The notes under the pieces are model-generated. The model did not search any database. It saw only the letters and a list, made by a program, of their open reading frames with translations, and was not told where the DNA came from. A stretch of 20,228 nt of DNA from a bacterium (lineage in GTDB: Bacteria > JAMCPX01): assembly GCA_021787655.1 (NCBI GenBank), contig JAJYLM010000023.1, positions 1-20,228 on the forward strand, written 5' to 3'. The position numbers and the translations under genes are program-made. Below, piece after piece: positions 6,039-13,984 of the stretch; position 1 is the stretch's first letter, and every line of letters starts with the position of its first letter.

Positions 6039-8504
6039 ATGAAGAAAAGACACGCAATTCCACTGATTGCCGCAACGTTTTTCATCGGTTTGGCAGCCCT
6101 CAGCAGCTGCGGAAGAACAAGCTCAAGTTCGAACCCGCCTCCGGTTCCGGCTCCGGCCACCCCATACTGGGGAGCAAACGGCTATTCCCTGAGCCCGGCA
6201 GGCGTCCAGATCGGAAACAGTTCATTCACATCACCACTGCGTAAAAGCATCCCGCAGCCGAGCGAGATTGCCGTGACACCTGATGGAAAAACAGCGCTTG
6301 TCCTGAGTACAGGGTGGGTTACGTACGCAAACAAAAGTCACATGATAACAGCAATAAACACATCGAATGATTCGATTGCATCCTCTCTCTCGCTGACAAC
6401 AGCACTCGGGTATGAGAGCTTCGACGGCATGGCCGTCAACAGCACGGGGACGGACGTCTACGTGCCCGGCATACAGTCGCAGCACGGGTACGTGCTGGAT
6501 GTTGGCATCAGCGCGAGCAGGAGCCTGAAATTCAAGCAGGCCATCCCGCTGCAGCCGTACATTTCCACAACCTTCTTCGGCGGCACACCGACGCAGGTCT
6601 GGCCTACGGCCGCAGGCATTGCGGTCTATGGTAACACGCTGATCACTGCAAACAACGTAGAGTATGATACGACGGGTAACCAGTGGCCGGGCGAAACAGT
6701 TTCGATCATCAACCTCTCAACAGGCACACAGACATTCACCCTGAAAACCGGTGGATATTATCCATGGGCCGTTGCCATTACACCGGACGGAAAATATGCG
6801 TACGTGTGCAATCGCCAGACCGACAACGGCACCGGCACGGTGACCGTATTCTCGATCACCGGAACCCCGGCCACGGTCACAACAATACCACTGGACCAGT
6901 CCGGATCGGCAGCTATTGTATCGGCCCTGAACGGCAGCAAGATGTACGTTGCCAATTCACTGAGCGATACGGTCAGCGTCATCAACACGTCGACCAATAC
7001 AGTGTCTGACACCATATCGCTTGCCACGTTCGTCACCGAGCCCTCCATGGGCGGACTGCCGAATAACCTCGCGCTCTCGGCCAACGGGCAGTACCTGTAC
7101 GTTTCCATGGGTGCTGACAATGCCATTGCCGTCATTAATACGGTCACAAACCAGGTCGTGGGCAGGATACCGACTGCCGTGTATCCATCCGGTGTTGCAG
7201 TCGACACCGCGAACAACCATATCTTCGTTGCAAATATGTACGGCGTTGGACACGGGCCATATGTACCCGCGAGTATAAACAATATTCTCGATTTTCCAGA
7301 TTACGTATGGTTCTGTTTCGGCTCTGTATCAGACATACCACAGCCGTCAACCGCCCAGCTCGCCATCTACACCACTCAGGTGCTCACCAACGACTTCGTC
7401 CCAGGCATAAACCCGCAGCCCCCCGTGCCAGCAAACATCCTGAGCGCTTGGTCAAATATTAAACATGTCGTTTATATTCTCAGAGAAAACAAGACCTCTG
7501 ATATGGAATTTGGTCTCTTCGTCACCCAGGCAAACACAGAACCTGTCCCCTGCCCGTTCCTGTGCGCGGACAGCATTGCAGCCTTCAATGCCCTGCCGTC
7601 ACAGTATGGATGCACAATATCGGGCTATTCTGGTATCGGATTTACCATACCCAACACCTTCGCACTTGCAAACCAGTTCGCCCTTGATACGAACTTTTAC
7701 CTCGATATCGTCCCCTCGATCGCAGGCCATCCCATGTCATTCCAGGGCATGATCAGTGATTACCTCCAGAGGATCTGGTCCATCAACACAGGCTACGGGG
7801 GGCTCAACAGGGCGGGAGACTCCGGCGAACCCATTGCGTCGGTACCGAGCGGAACGATCTTCGATCAGCTCAGCAAGGCAGGCATATCATTCTCCGTCTT
7901 CGGACAGGGCATGCCCTCGATCTACAATGGCCCGTTTAACAATAATAATCCGTTAAATTTAATGCCTGAAATTGATCAATCCTACGGCGGCAATGATTTT
8001 AGCGATGTGACAAAGGCAAATTACTTTATTAAGAATGTCGTTCAAACCAATAGTTTACCAGCCTTTGTATTTATGTCATTAGGAGACGACGGATACGAAC
8101 CGACTGACACCCCGACGTCTGCGTACACGGAAAATGATGCCGCCACAGCGGCGGTTGTCCAGGCCATCGCCAACAGCCCGTACTGGGGATCGACAGTAAT
8201 CTTTATCGACGAGGATGACCCGCAGCCCGGGTTCGATCACGTCGATCAGGAACGGTCGTTCATCCTCGTCGTCAGCCCGTATGCGAAACACAGCTACATT
8301 TCGACCGAACACTACGGATTTGCGAGTGCACTGAGGACTATAGAAATGATCCTGAGCCAGTCCACAGGCAAGACCCTGTCACCGATGACGGAGTTTGATG
8401 CCACAGCCCTGCCTATGTACGATATGTTCCAGACAACCCCGATCATGACACCTTTTACGGCAATGCCCGTGACATGGAATTCGGTTGGATGGTCGCGCAA
8501 TTGA
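6039..8504 (+). CDS. Lipoprotein with YVTN-type beta-propeller and phosphoesterase domain
   Basis: The 821-residue product has a signal peptide with a lipobox, LSSC, at residues 21-24, then a Ser/Pro-rich linker, so it should be an outer-surface or periplasmic lipoprotein. Residues about 70-400 carry YVTN-like blades (AVTPDGK, AVAITPDGKYAYVCN, KMYVANSLSDTVSVINT, ALSANGQYLYVS, AVDTANNHIFVAN). From about 474 the sequence matches the phosphoesterase family of the alkaline phosphatase superfamily (acid phosphatase/phospholipase C type): IKHVVYILRENKTSD, with Thr486 at the usual nucleophile position, then FALDTNFY, GHPMSFQGMISDY, and the metal-site-like IDEDDPQPGFDHVDQERS (Asp724 to Asp736). The substrate is unknown; phosphate esters or phospholipids are possible. 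The motif is ENKTSDMEFG where close relatives usually have ENRTYDQVFG. Bases 7921-8100 are notably AT-rich. It stands alone between two hairpins. Confidence 0.85.
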   Translation: MKKRHAIPLIAATFFIGLAALSSCGRTSSSSNPPPVPAPATPYWGANGYSLSPAGVQIGNSSFTSPLRKSIPQPSEIAVTPDGKTALVLSTGWVTYANKSHMITAINTSNDSIASSLSLTTALGYESFDGMAVNSTGTDVYVPGIQSQHGYVLDVGISASRSLKFKQAIPLQPYISTTFFGGTPTQVWPTAAGIAVYGNTLITANNVEYDTTGNQWPGETVSIINLSTGTQTFTLKTGGYYPWAVAITPDGKYAYVCNRQTDNGTGTVTVFSITGTPATVTTIPLDQSGSAAIVSALNGSKMYVANSLSDTVSVINTSTNTVSDTISLATFVTEPSMGGLPNNLALSANGQYLYVSMGADNAIAVINTVTNQVVGRIPTAVYPSGVAVDTANNHIFVANMYGVGHGPYVPASINNILDFPDYVWFCFGSVSDIPQPSTAQLAIYTTQVLTNDFVPGINPQPPVPANILSAWSNIKHVVYILRENKTSDMEFGLFVTQANTEPVPCPFLCADSIAAFNALPSQYGCTISGYSGIGFTIPNTFALANQFALDTNFYLDIVPSIAGHPMSFQGMISDYLQRIWSINTGYGGLNRAGDSGEPIASVPSGTIFDQLSKAGISFSVFGQGMPSIYNGPFNNNNPLNLMPEIDQSYGGNDFSDVTKANYFIKNVVQTNSLPAFVFMSLGDDGYEPTDTPTSAYTENDAATAAVVQAIANSPYWGSTVIFIDEDDPQPGFDHVDQERSFILVVSPYAKHSYISTEHYGFASALRTIEMILSQSTGKTLSPMTEFDATALPMYDMFQTTPIMTPFTAMPVTWNSVGWSRN

Positions 8505-8517
8505 TAAAGTGGTTTAT

Positions 8518-8546
8518 GTTTTGAATATTGAGTTTTGAGTTTTGAA
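8518..8546. repeat. Short TTTTGA-based repeat tract
   Basis: GTTTTGAA, GTTTTGAG and GTTTTGAA occur within 29 bases between the stop codon and the terminator hairpin. It is an AT-rich imperfect tandem repeat with no coding role; its function, if any, is unknown. Confidence 0.4.
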
Positions 8547-8557
8547 TTTTCATGGAG

Positions 8558-8583
8558 AGGGCGGGTTATCCCGCCCTTTTTTT
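8558..8583 (+). terminator. Rho-independent terminator of the propeller-phosphoesterase gene
   Basis: AGGGCGGG (8558-8565) pairs perfectly with CCCGCCCT (8570-8577) across a TTAT loop and is followed by a run of six T residues on the plus strand. It lies 53 bases after the stop at 8504. The minus strand lacks a T-run after the stem, so it works for the plus-strand gene only. Confidence 0.9.
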
Positions 8584-8620
8584 ATCGGTTAACCCGATAA
8601 ATGTATTTGAGCACTACGGG

Positions 8621-8644
8621 AGGGGCATAGTGCAATATGCCCCT
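8621..8644. terminator. 9-bp hairpin between the convergent genes, possible metG end
   Basis: AGGGGCATA (8621-8629) pairs with TATGCCCCT (8636-8644) across a 6-base loop, 41 bases downstream of the metG stop on the minus strand. Neither strand has a T-run after it. It could help end minus-strand transcripts or protect their 3' ends. Confidence 0.35.
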
Positions 8645-8685
8645 GCAAAAACATGGACTGAGAAATGATAAGAACAATTCCCGGT

Positions 8686-10686
8686 TCACTTGATCCTCGT
8701 CCCGTTCGCTGCATCCCTGTCCACGGTGAGCAGACCGAGATGTTCGGGATCGCCTGCAGCGAGCAGCATGCCCTGCGACTGAATGCCGAACAGCTCTGCA
8801 GGCTGGAGGTTCGCAACGACGACGATGCGCTTGCCCGGAAGGTCTTCGGGCGCGTATGATTTGCCGATCCCGGCGACAATGGTCCGTTTCTCCCCGATGT
8901 CCACCTCCAGCTTGATGAGCTTGCTGGAACCTTCCACCTTCTGTGCACTGAGGATAGTACCGACCTTGAGTTCCACGGTCTTGAACTGATCGATAGAAAT
9001 GATTGGTGTCATCATTGGCGGCTGAGCAGGTTTGGCTGCACTCTGTGCAGGACCCTGTCCGTCCGTGCCTTTTTTCCGTCCTGCCGGCTGCCGGGGTTCC
9101 GCAGCACTGCTGCCGGCATTGGCTCCTGCCTTCAGCGCGTCTGTCTTCTTCTCGAACAGCGGCTGCGCCTGGGCGATACTGACACCGGGGGCTGAACCTC
9201 CCCATGCTGCCAGCTGTTTCAGGCCGAGCCCCTTCGTTTCCTGCGACACAGCGGCAAGGATCGTGCGTGCCGTGCCGGGCATAAACGGGATCAGGTAGAT
9301 TGCTGCAATCCTCGTCGCCTCTATCGTATGATACAGCCGCGTGTTCAACCGCTGCGTGTTGCCGGCCTTTGCGTCCTGCCATGGCTTCGTCTGATCAACG
9401 TACCTGTTCGCGCCGCGGATAAACTCCCAGACAGCCGTGAGCGCTGCATGGAATTCTATCGTGTTCATCGCTGCATCGTATGCACCGGAAAGTTCTGCTG
9501 ACTGCTGCTGCAGTGCGGTGTCGAATTGGTCTGCCGTGTCCGGGGCAGGCAGCACGCCGCCGGCGAACCGGACAACCATGCCGGTCGCACGCGACAGCAG
9601 ATTGCCGAGGTCGTTGGCGAGGTCGCTGTTGATGCGCGTCTGCACCGCAGTGTCGGAGAAATTGCCGTCAAGACCGAAGGGAACTTCGCGCATGAGAAAA
9701 TAGCGCGTTGCGTCGGTACCGTAGGTGCTGACGAGGGACTCCGGAGAGACCACGTTGCCCAGGGACTTGCTCATCTTGACGTCTCCCAAGGTCCACCATC
9801 CGTGCGCAACGATGTGCTCCGGCAGCGGTATGCCTGCGGACATGAGGAATGCAGGCCAGTACACGGCGTGAAACTTGATGATGTCCTTGCCCACGATGTG
9901 GAGGCTGGGCGGCCAGAACTGTTTGAACCTTTCCCCGTCACGGGAAAAGCCGGCGACCGTCAGGTAGTTGAGCAGCGCATCGAGCCACACGTAGATCACG
10001 AGCTTCGGGTTGTCCGGCACCTTGATGCCCCAGTCAAACCCTGCCCTGGTGATGCTGAGGTCCTTCAGGCCTTCCCTGACAAAACTGAGGATCTCGTTTC
10101 TCCGTGATGCTGGGAGGATAAAGTCCGGGTGTGTCTCGATATGCTCCAGCAGCCGCTGCTGATACCTTGAGAGTTTGAAGAAGTATCCCTGTTCCTGAAC
10201 CTTCTCCACGTCCCTGCCGCACACCGGGCACGCGCCGTTCACGAGTTCCTTCTCGGTCCAGTAGGATTCGTCGGGAACGCAGTACCACCCTTCGTACACC
10301 CCCTCATAGATATCGCCGGCAGCCTTCATCCGGTTCCACATCTCGTGCACGACAGCGGCGTGGCGATCCTCTGTTGTCCGGATGAAGTCGTCGTAGCTGA
10401 TATCGAGCAGCTTCCAGGCGTCCTGGAAGCGCCGGACAACCTCATCCGCCAGGGCGCGGGGTGTCCTGCCCTGCTGCTGTGCCGAGCGCTGTATTTTTTT
10501 CCCGTGTTCGTCCGTACCCGTCGCAAACAGCACCTTCTCGCCGCACAGGCGCTTGTACCGCGCCAGCACATCAGCTGCAACGGTCGTATACGCGTGGCCG
10601 ATGTGGGGGACGTCGTTCACGTAGTAGATCGGCGTCGTTATGTAAAATCCCTTGTTTTCCTGTTTCAGGATCCGTTCTTCCGTCAT
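8686..10686 (-). CDS. metG: Methionine--tRNA ligase with C-terminal tRNA-binding domain
   Basis: This 666-residue class I synthetase charges tRNA-Met. HIGH is at residues 28-31 and KMSKS at 304-308. The connective-peptide metal knuckle reads YCVPDESY then CPVC: Cys136, Cys153 and Cys156 are present, while the second cysteine found in many relatives (CVPC) is Asp139. After the anticodon-binding domain there is a low-complexity linker of Ala, Gly, Lys and Pro (about 535-560), then a Trbp111-like OB-fold domain (about 563-666; VELKVGTILSAQKVEGSSKL) that promotes dimerisation and tRNA binding. The ATG is preceded by GGGGAG. It is the last gene of the minus-strand run, 11 bases after ricT. Conserved start and end motifs show it is full length. 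Confidence 0.97.
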   Translation of the reverse strand: MTEERILKQENKGFYITTPIYYVNDVPHIGHAYTTVAADVLARYKRLCGEKVLFATGTDEHGKKIQRSAQQQGRTPRALADEVVRRFQDAWKLLDISYDDFIRTTEDRHAAVVHEMWNRMKAAGDIYEGVYEGWYCVPDESYWTEKELVNGACPVCGRDVEKVQEQGYFFKLSRYQQRLLEHIETHPDFILPASRRNEILSFVREGLKDLSITRAGFDWGIKVPDNPKLVIYVWLDALLNYLTVAGFSRDGERFKQFWPPSLHIVGKDIIKFHAVYWPAFLMSAGIPLPEHIVAHGWWTLGDVKMSKSLGNVVSPESLVSTYGTDATRYFLMREVPFGLDGNFSDTAVQTRINSDLANDLGNLLSRATGMVVRFAGGVLPAPDTADQFDTALQQQSAELSGAYDAAMNTIEFHAALTAVWEFIRGANRYVDQTKPWQDAKAGNTQRLNTRLYHTIEATRIAAIYLIPFMPGTARTILAAVSQETKGLGLKQLAAWGGSAPGVSIAQAQPLFEKKTDALKAGANAGSSAAEPRQPAGRKKGTDGQGPAQSAAKPAQPPMMTPIISIDQFKTVELKVGTILSAQKVEGSSKLIKLEVDIGEKRTIVAGIGKSYAPEDLPGKRIVVVANLQPAELFGIQSQGMLLAAGDPEHLGLLTVDRDAANGTRIK

Positions 10687-10697
10687 CGATACTCCCC

Positions 10698-11516
10698 TTA
10701 GCCGAACAATCCTTTCAGCTTGACCTCGGTATGTTTAAACTTTACCTTCTCGCCGTTTTCGAGCAAAACAATGACGTCCATCGCGAGCACGTCATGACCG
10801 ACGACCTCCCCGGTCCCGAGCGGGGTTGTCACTTTCTTGTTGATTTTCGGGAGGGCCTCCAGCGACTGGACGTACAGATCGTACTCGTACGTGAGGCAGC
10901 ACATGAATTTTCCGCACACGCCGGACAGCTTGTGGTAGGTCTGCGGCAGGCCCTGGGGCTTGACGTGCTTGAGTGTCACCGAGGTGAAGCTCTTCAGGAA
11001 GGTGCTGCAGCACAGTTCCCTGCCGCAGGGGCCGACCCCGCAGATGATCTTCGACCTGTCCCGGGCGCCGATCTGGCGCATCTCGATGTGCGTGTGAAAT
11101 CGCTTGGCCAGGTCCTTGATCAGGTCCCTGAAATCGACGCGCGTTTCGGAGACGAAATAGAACAGCGCACCGCTCCCGTCAAAGAAGAACTTGACGTCGA
11201 CCACGGACAGGTTCAGCCCGAGTTCCGACGCCTTGTTCTGGCAGTACATCTTCGCCTCTTTTGCCCGTTGCAGCAGGATCTGCTCCTTCTCTGCATCGTC
11301 CGGCGTAAACGCCCTGACGACCTTCAGGAGTGTCTTGATGTTCTCGTCCTGCATCTCCGTCTCGAACGGCTCAACAGCGACCTTTCCGGTCGAGATGCCG
11401 TTCTTTGTTTCTATAATCACCTTCTGGTGTTTCTGCAGCCTGAACGCCGACGCATCGTAGGACTGAAGCTCGTGCGAAAACTCCGGCTGGATCTTTGTAA
11501 CGCGTTTAATGGTCAT
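10698..11516 (-). CDS. ricT: PSP1-domain protein, RicT (YaaT)-like
   Basis: The 272-residue product matches the PSP1/YaaT family. In Bacillus, RicT acts with RicA and RicF in a complex that carries Fe-S clusters and affects RNase Y processing of mRNA. Seven cysteines lie in the family pattern: Cys159 and Cys164, Cys169-Cys170 (CGVGPCGRELCC), then Cys201 and Cys206-Cys207 (GVCGKFMCC). I chose the ATG at 11516, which overlaps the 3' end of holB and has AGGTGA six bases upstream; a GTG at 11525 would add three residues. The placement between holB and metG matches the conserved tmk-holB-yaaT neighbourhood. I see no RicA or RicF gene here, so the Bacillus role may not transfer fully. Confidence 0.9.
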   Translation of the reverse strand: MTIKRVTKIQPEFSHELQSYDASAFRLQKHQKVIIETKNGISTGKVAVEPFETEMQDENIKTLLKVVRAFTPDDAEKEQILLQRAKEAKMYCQNKASELGLNLSVVDVKFFFDGSGALFYFVSETRVDFRDLIKDLAKRFHTHIEMRQIGARDRSKIICGVGPCGRELCCSTFLKSFTSVTLKHVKPQGLPQTYHKLSGVCGKFMCCLTYEYDLYVQSLEALPKINKKVTTPLGTGEVVGHDVLAMDVIVLLENGEKVKFKHTEVKLKGLFG

Positions 11517-12495
11517 GTGTATCACCTGTCAGTTGAAAGAGTGCTTGTTCCATAATCATCTGCGGGCTGATGTTGAGTGCCGAGGCGTACCGCGCCTTCT
11601 CCAGAAACCACGCGGCACGGAGGATGGCACTCTGGCCGAACCGATCCGCAAATTTCCTGATATCATCGCTGAAGCCCCGCAGCCTCACCAGGGAGGGGGT
11701 CGCCTGCAGAATGACCGCATCGAGAAAAAAGGACAGTACGATGCCGAGGATCTGATCAAAATTATCCTTGTATGACGGCGCTTTGAATTTTTCGGCAAGT
11801 TTTACCATGGAATCCGGTTCCCGCACCTCCCCCAGCAGCGTGACGATGCTTCTGACATCGTGCTCGATATCGCCGGGCGTGGTATACCTGATACTGCCGT
11901 CCGCAAAAAGACTCACATAGTTTATCTGTTCCCCGTTCAACGGCGTGACCGAGGAAAGGATCTCACGTATCACCTCTTCGGAAAGCCTGTTAAACCCGAC
12001 CTTGATCAGCCGTGACTGTACCGTTGGCAGCAGCCGGGCAGGTGATGCTGCGACGAAGATGATCGTGGACCACGGGGGCGGCTCCTCGAGGGTCTTCAGC
12101 ATCGCGTTCTGCGCGTGGATGTTGAGCTCCGAGGCGTCATCCACGATCAGGACCTTCTGCCTGCCCTCGAACAGGGGCGTGTTGATCCACGCAATGGCCT
12201 GGACAACTGCGTCCATCTGCGATGTTTCGTCGGGAAGGGGAATTTCAAGCTGCAGAACGTCGGGATGGATATTGCCGTCGATCTTCGTGCAGCTTTCGCA
12301 GGTGTCATCGGAGATCCACGGTTCCTGCCGTATGCCGGTGCAGTTGACGGCCTTTGCCATGCCGGCTGCGGCGAGGTGCTTCCCGATGCCCTGTCTCCCG
12401 GAGAAGAGAAACGAGCTGTTGATACTGCCGTTCCCGATGATCCTCCTGAGGATGGCGATTGCCCGCGCCTGGCCTTTGACGTCCTGCAGCGACAT
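11506..12495 (-). CDS. holB: DNA polymerase III delta-prime subunit (clamp loader)
   Basis: Delta-prime is the rigid stator of the clamp loader that places the sliding clamp on DNA. The 329-residue protein begins MSLQDVKGQARAIAIL; the frame is open upstream, but that part is translated tmk sequence in another frame, and this ATG lies two bases after the tmk stop. The P-loop is degenerate, GRQGIGKH at 33-40 (Ser/Thr replaced by His40), as expected for a subunit that does not hydrolyse ATP. Three cysteines (Cys52, Cys66, Cys69) form a reduced zinc module. The signature NAMLKTLEEPP is at about 130-140. The usual SRC motif reads SRL at 161-163. Confidence 0.92.
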   Translation of the reverse strand: MSLQDVKGQARAIAILRRIIGNGSINSSFLFSGRQGIGKHLAAAGMAKAVNCTGIRQEPWISDDTCESCTKIDGNIHPDVLQLEIPLPDETSQMDAVVQAIAWINTPLFEGRQKVLIVDDASELNIHAQNAMLKTLEEPPPWSTIIFVAASPARLLPTVQSRLIKVGFNRLSEEVIREILSSVTPLNGEQINYVSLFADGSIRYTTPGDIEHDVRSIVTLLGEVREPDSMVKLAEKFKAPSYKDNFDQILGIVLSFFLDAVILQATPSLVRLRGFSDDIRKFADRFGQSAILRAAWFLEKARYASALNISPQMIMEQALFQLTGDTHDH

Positions 12496-12497
12496 GG

Positions 12498-13148
12498 TTA
12501 TGCCCCTCTCCCGGACCGCGCCTGCACACCGCCTGCCCGCCGGAAGAACAGTTCGCTGATGTGCGCATGGATCTTTGCAGCACTCCCGGCGGCATCGACG
12601 ACAATGACCCGCTCCGGTTCCTGCCGCGCTATTGCGTGATAGCCTTCCCTCACCCTCTCGAAGAATGCCCTGTCCATCAGTTCGATCCGTGCCCGTGCAC
12701 CCCGGGCAGACATCCTCTTCGCCGCGGTCGTGAAGGAACAATCGAGCAAAAAGGTGATATCCGGCTTCACCGGCAGGACAAAGGCCTGCTCCAGCATGCG
12801 TATGGTATCCAGGCTCAGCCCCCTGCCGTAGCACTGGTAGGCGACCGTTGCATCGTGGAACCTGTCGCACAGCAGGACGCTGCCCTTTCTCAGTTCTGGC
12901 TCGATCAGCTCATCGATGAGCTGGACCCTGCTCGAGAAGAACAGCAGCAGCTCTGCAGGAGGCAGGATATTGAGCCCCCGGTCCGCAAGCAGGGCACGTA
13001 TGCGTTCCCCTGTCGGCGTACCGCCGGGCTCGCGTATCGTGCGTACCCTGGGGATCCGGGACGCAAGCTCCTGTTCCAGCAGTTCAAGCTGGGTCGTCTT
13101 CCCTGATCCGTCGATGCCTTCAAATGTTACAAATAAACCTTTTTTCAT
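12498..13148 (-). CDS. tmk: Thymidylate kinase
   Basis: Tmk phosphorylates dTMP to dTDP. The 216-residue sequence has the P-loop GIDGSGKT at 11-18, EPGGT at 40-44, the DRF motif at 95-97 followed by TVAYQ, and a LID-like region with several arginines (RMSARGARARIE). I chose the ATG at 13148 because the N-terminus MKKGLFVTFEGIDGSGKTTQ fits the family. A GTG at 13184 would add 12 residues of non-conserved sequence. The Shine-Dalgarno AGGTG lies only one base before the ATG, so the start is not fully settled. It is followed by holB after two bases. Confidence 0.95.
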   Translation of the reverse strand: MKKGLFVTFEGIDGSGKTTQLELLEQELASRIPRVRTIREPGGTPTGERIRALLADRGLNILPPAELLLFFSSRVQLIDELIEPELRKGSVLLCDRFHDATVAYQCYGRGLSLDTIRMLEQAFVLPVKPDITFLLDCSFTTAAKRMSARGARARIELMDRAFFERVREGYHAIARQEPERVIVVDAAGSAAKIHAHISELFFRRAGGVQARSGRGA

Positions 13149-13237
13149 CACCTGTGCCTGGCTGTTTCCCTGCTTCCGCGGCACCTGTCCGATCCCGTTG
13201 CCGGAACGAAACAGGGCCTGCCGCAGTCTCCTTCTCC

Positions 13238-13900
13238 CTACCGGTCTGCCGGGGACCTCAGCCTTCCGATCGCGTGCCGGTAGCTTTCCGAGCCGAAAAC
13301 CGCGGTCCCGGCAACAAGGATGTCGGCCCCGGCCTTCGTCACGGATGCGGCATTCTGGACATTGATGCCGCCGTCCACCTCGATCAGGAGTGAAGGATTC
13401 AGTCCGCGTTTCATGGATCCGAGCTCCTCGATCTTTTTCAGGGCAGAGGGAATGAACTTCTGACCGCCGAACCCGGGGTTCACGGTCATGATGAGGACAA
13501 GGTACAGCTCTTCCAGAATGTCCCGCAGCATTACCACAGGGGTCGCGGGGTTGAGGGACACGCCCGCTTTTTTCCCTGCGTCTTTTATCATGGCGGCCGC
13601 TTTATGGAGATGGCTGCACGCCTCGAGGTGCACGGTTATGATATCGGCGCCTGCATCGATAAAACTCCTGATGTGGTCCATGGGCTCGACGATCATGAGG
13701 TGCACGTCGAGCGGCAGCCGGGTCACCTTCCTGATCGCGCTGACAACCCCCGGGCCGATGGTGATGTTCGGTACAAACCGTCCGTCCATGACGTCGATAT
13801 GGAGCAGGTCTGCACCCGCCTTTTCCACCGCTTTTATTTCATCCGCCAGTCTTGAAAAATCACACGCGAGGAGAGACGGGGCAACCAGTGTCCGCTTCAT
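13238..13900 (-). CDS. rpe: Ribulose-phosphate 3-epimerase
   Basis: Rpe interconverts ribulose 5-phosphate and xylulose 5-phosphate in the pentose phosphate pathway. It is a TIM barrel. The 220-residue form starting MKRTLVAPSLL has the metal ligands His34, Asp36, His67 and Asp176, with Asp36 and Asp176 as the acid/base pair; the motifs are DVMDGRFVPN, MTVNPGFGGQ and EVDGGI. An ATG at 13918 would add MKKKNS, and no strong ribosome binding site decides between the two starts. I prefer 13900 because it gives the usual N-terminus. It lies 89 bases before tmk and 66 after the DsbA-like gene. Confidence 0.95.
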   Translation of the reverse strand: MKRTLVAPSLLACDFSRLADEIKAVEKAGADLLHIDVMDGRFVPNITIGPGVVSAIRKVTRLPLDVHLMIVEPMDHIRSFIDAGADIITVHLEACSHLHKAAAMIKDAGKKAGVSLNPATPVVMLRDILEELYLVLIMTVNPGFGGQKFIPSALKKIEELGSMKRGLNPSLLIEVDGGINVQNAASVTKAGADILVAGTAVFGSESYRHAIGRLRSPADR

Positions 13901-13984
13901 GCTATTTTTTTTCTTCATCGTGGCATGTTACCGCCTGCCGCAGCTCCGGTGCAACCGCCCGTGCGGGAGATTGCCCTCCAGCCG

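Noticed and set aside
8582..9382. A 266-codon minus-strand frame across the end of metG
   Set aside because: It is out of frame with metG, whose C-terminal tRNA-binding domain is clearly conserved here, and it runs through the terminator hairpins.
10461..11555. A 364-codon plus-strand frame across metG and ricT
   Set aside because: Spans two confirmed minus-strand genes and their junction; its product has no recognisable features.
12495..12495. Broken P-loop in holB (GKH instead of GKS/T) as a sign of a pseudogene
   Set aside because: Delta-prime subunits commonly have a non-functional P-loop; the rest of the gene is intact.
12496..12870. N-terminal extension of holB up to 12870
   Set aside because: The extra 125 codons lie inside tmk in another frame and have no holB similarity. 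The ATG at 12495 gives the normal N-terminus two bases after the tmk stop.
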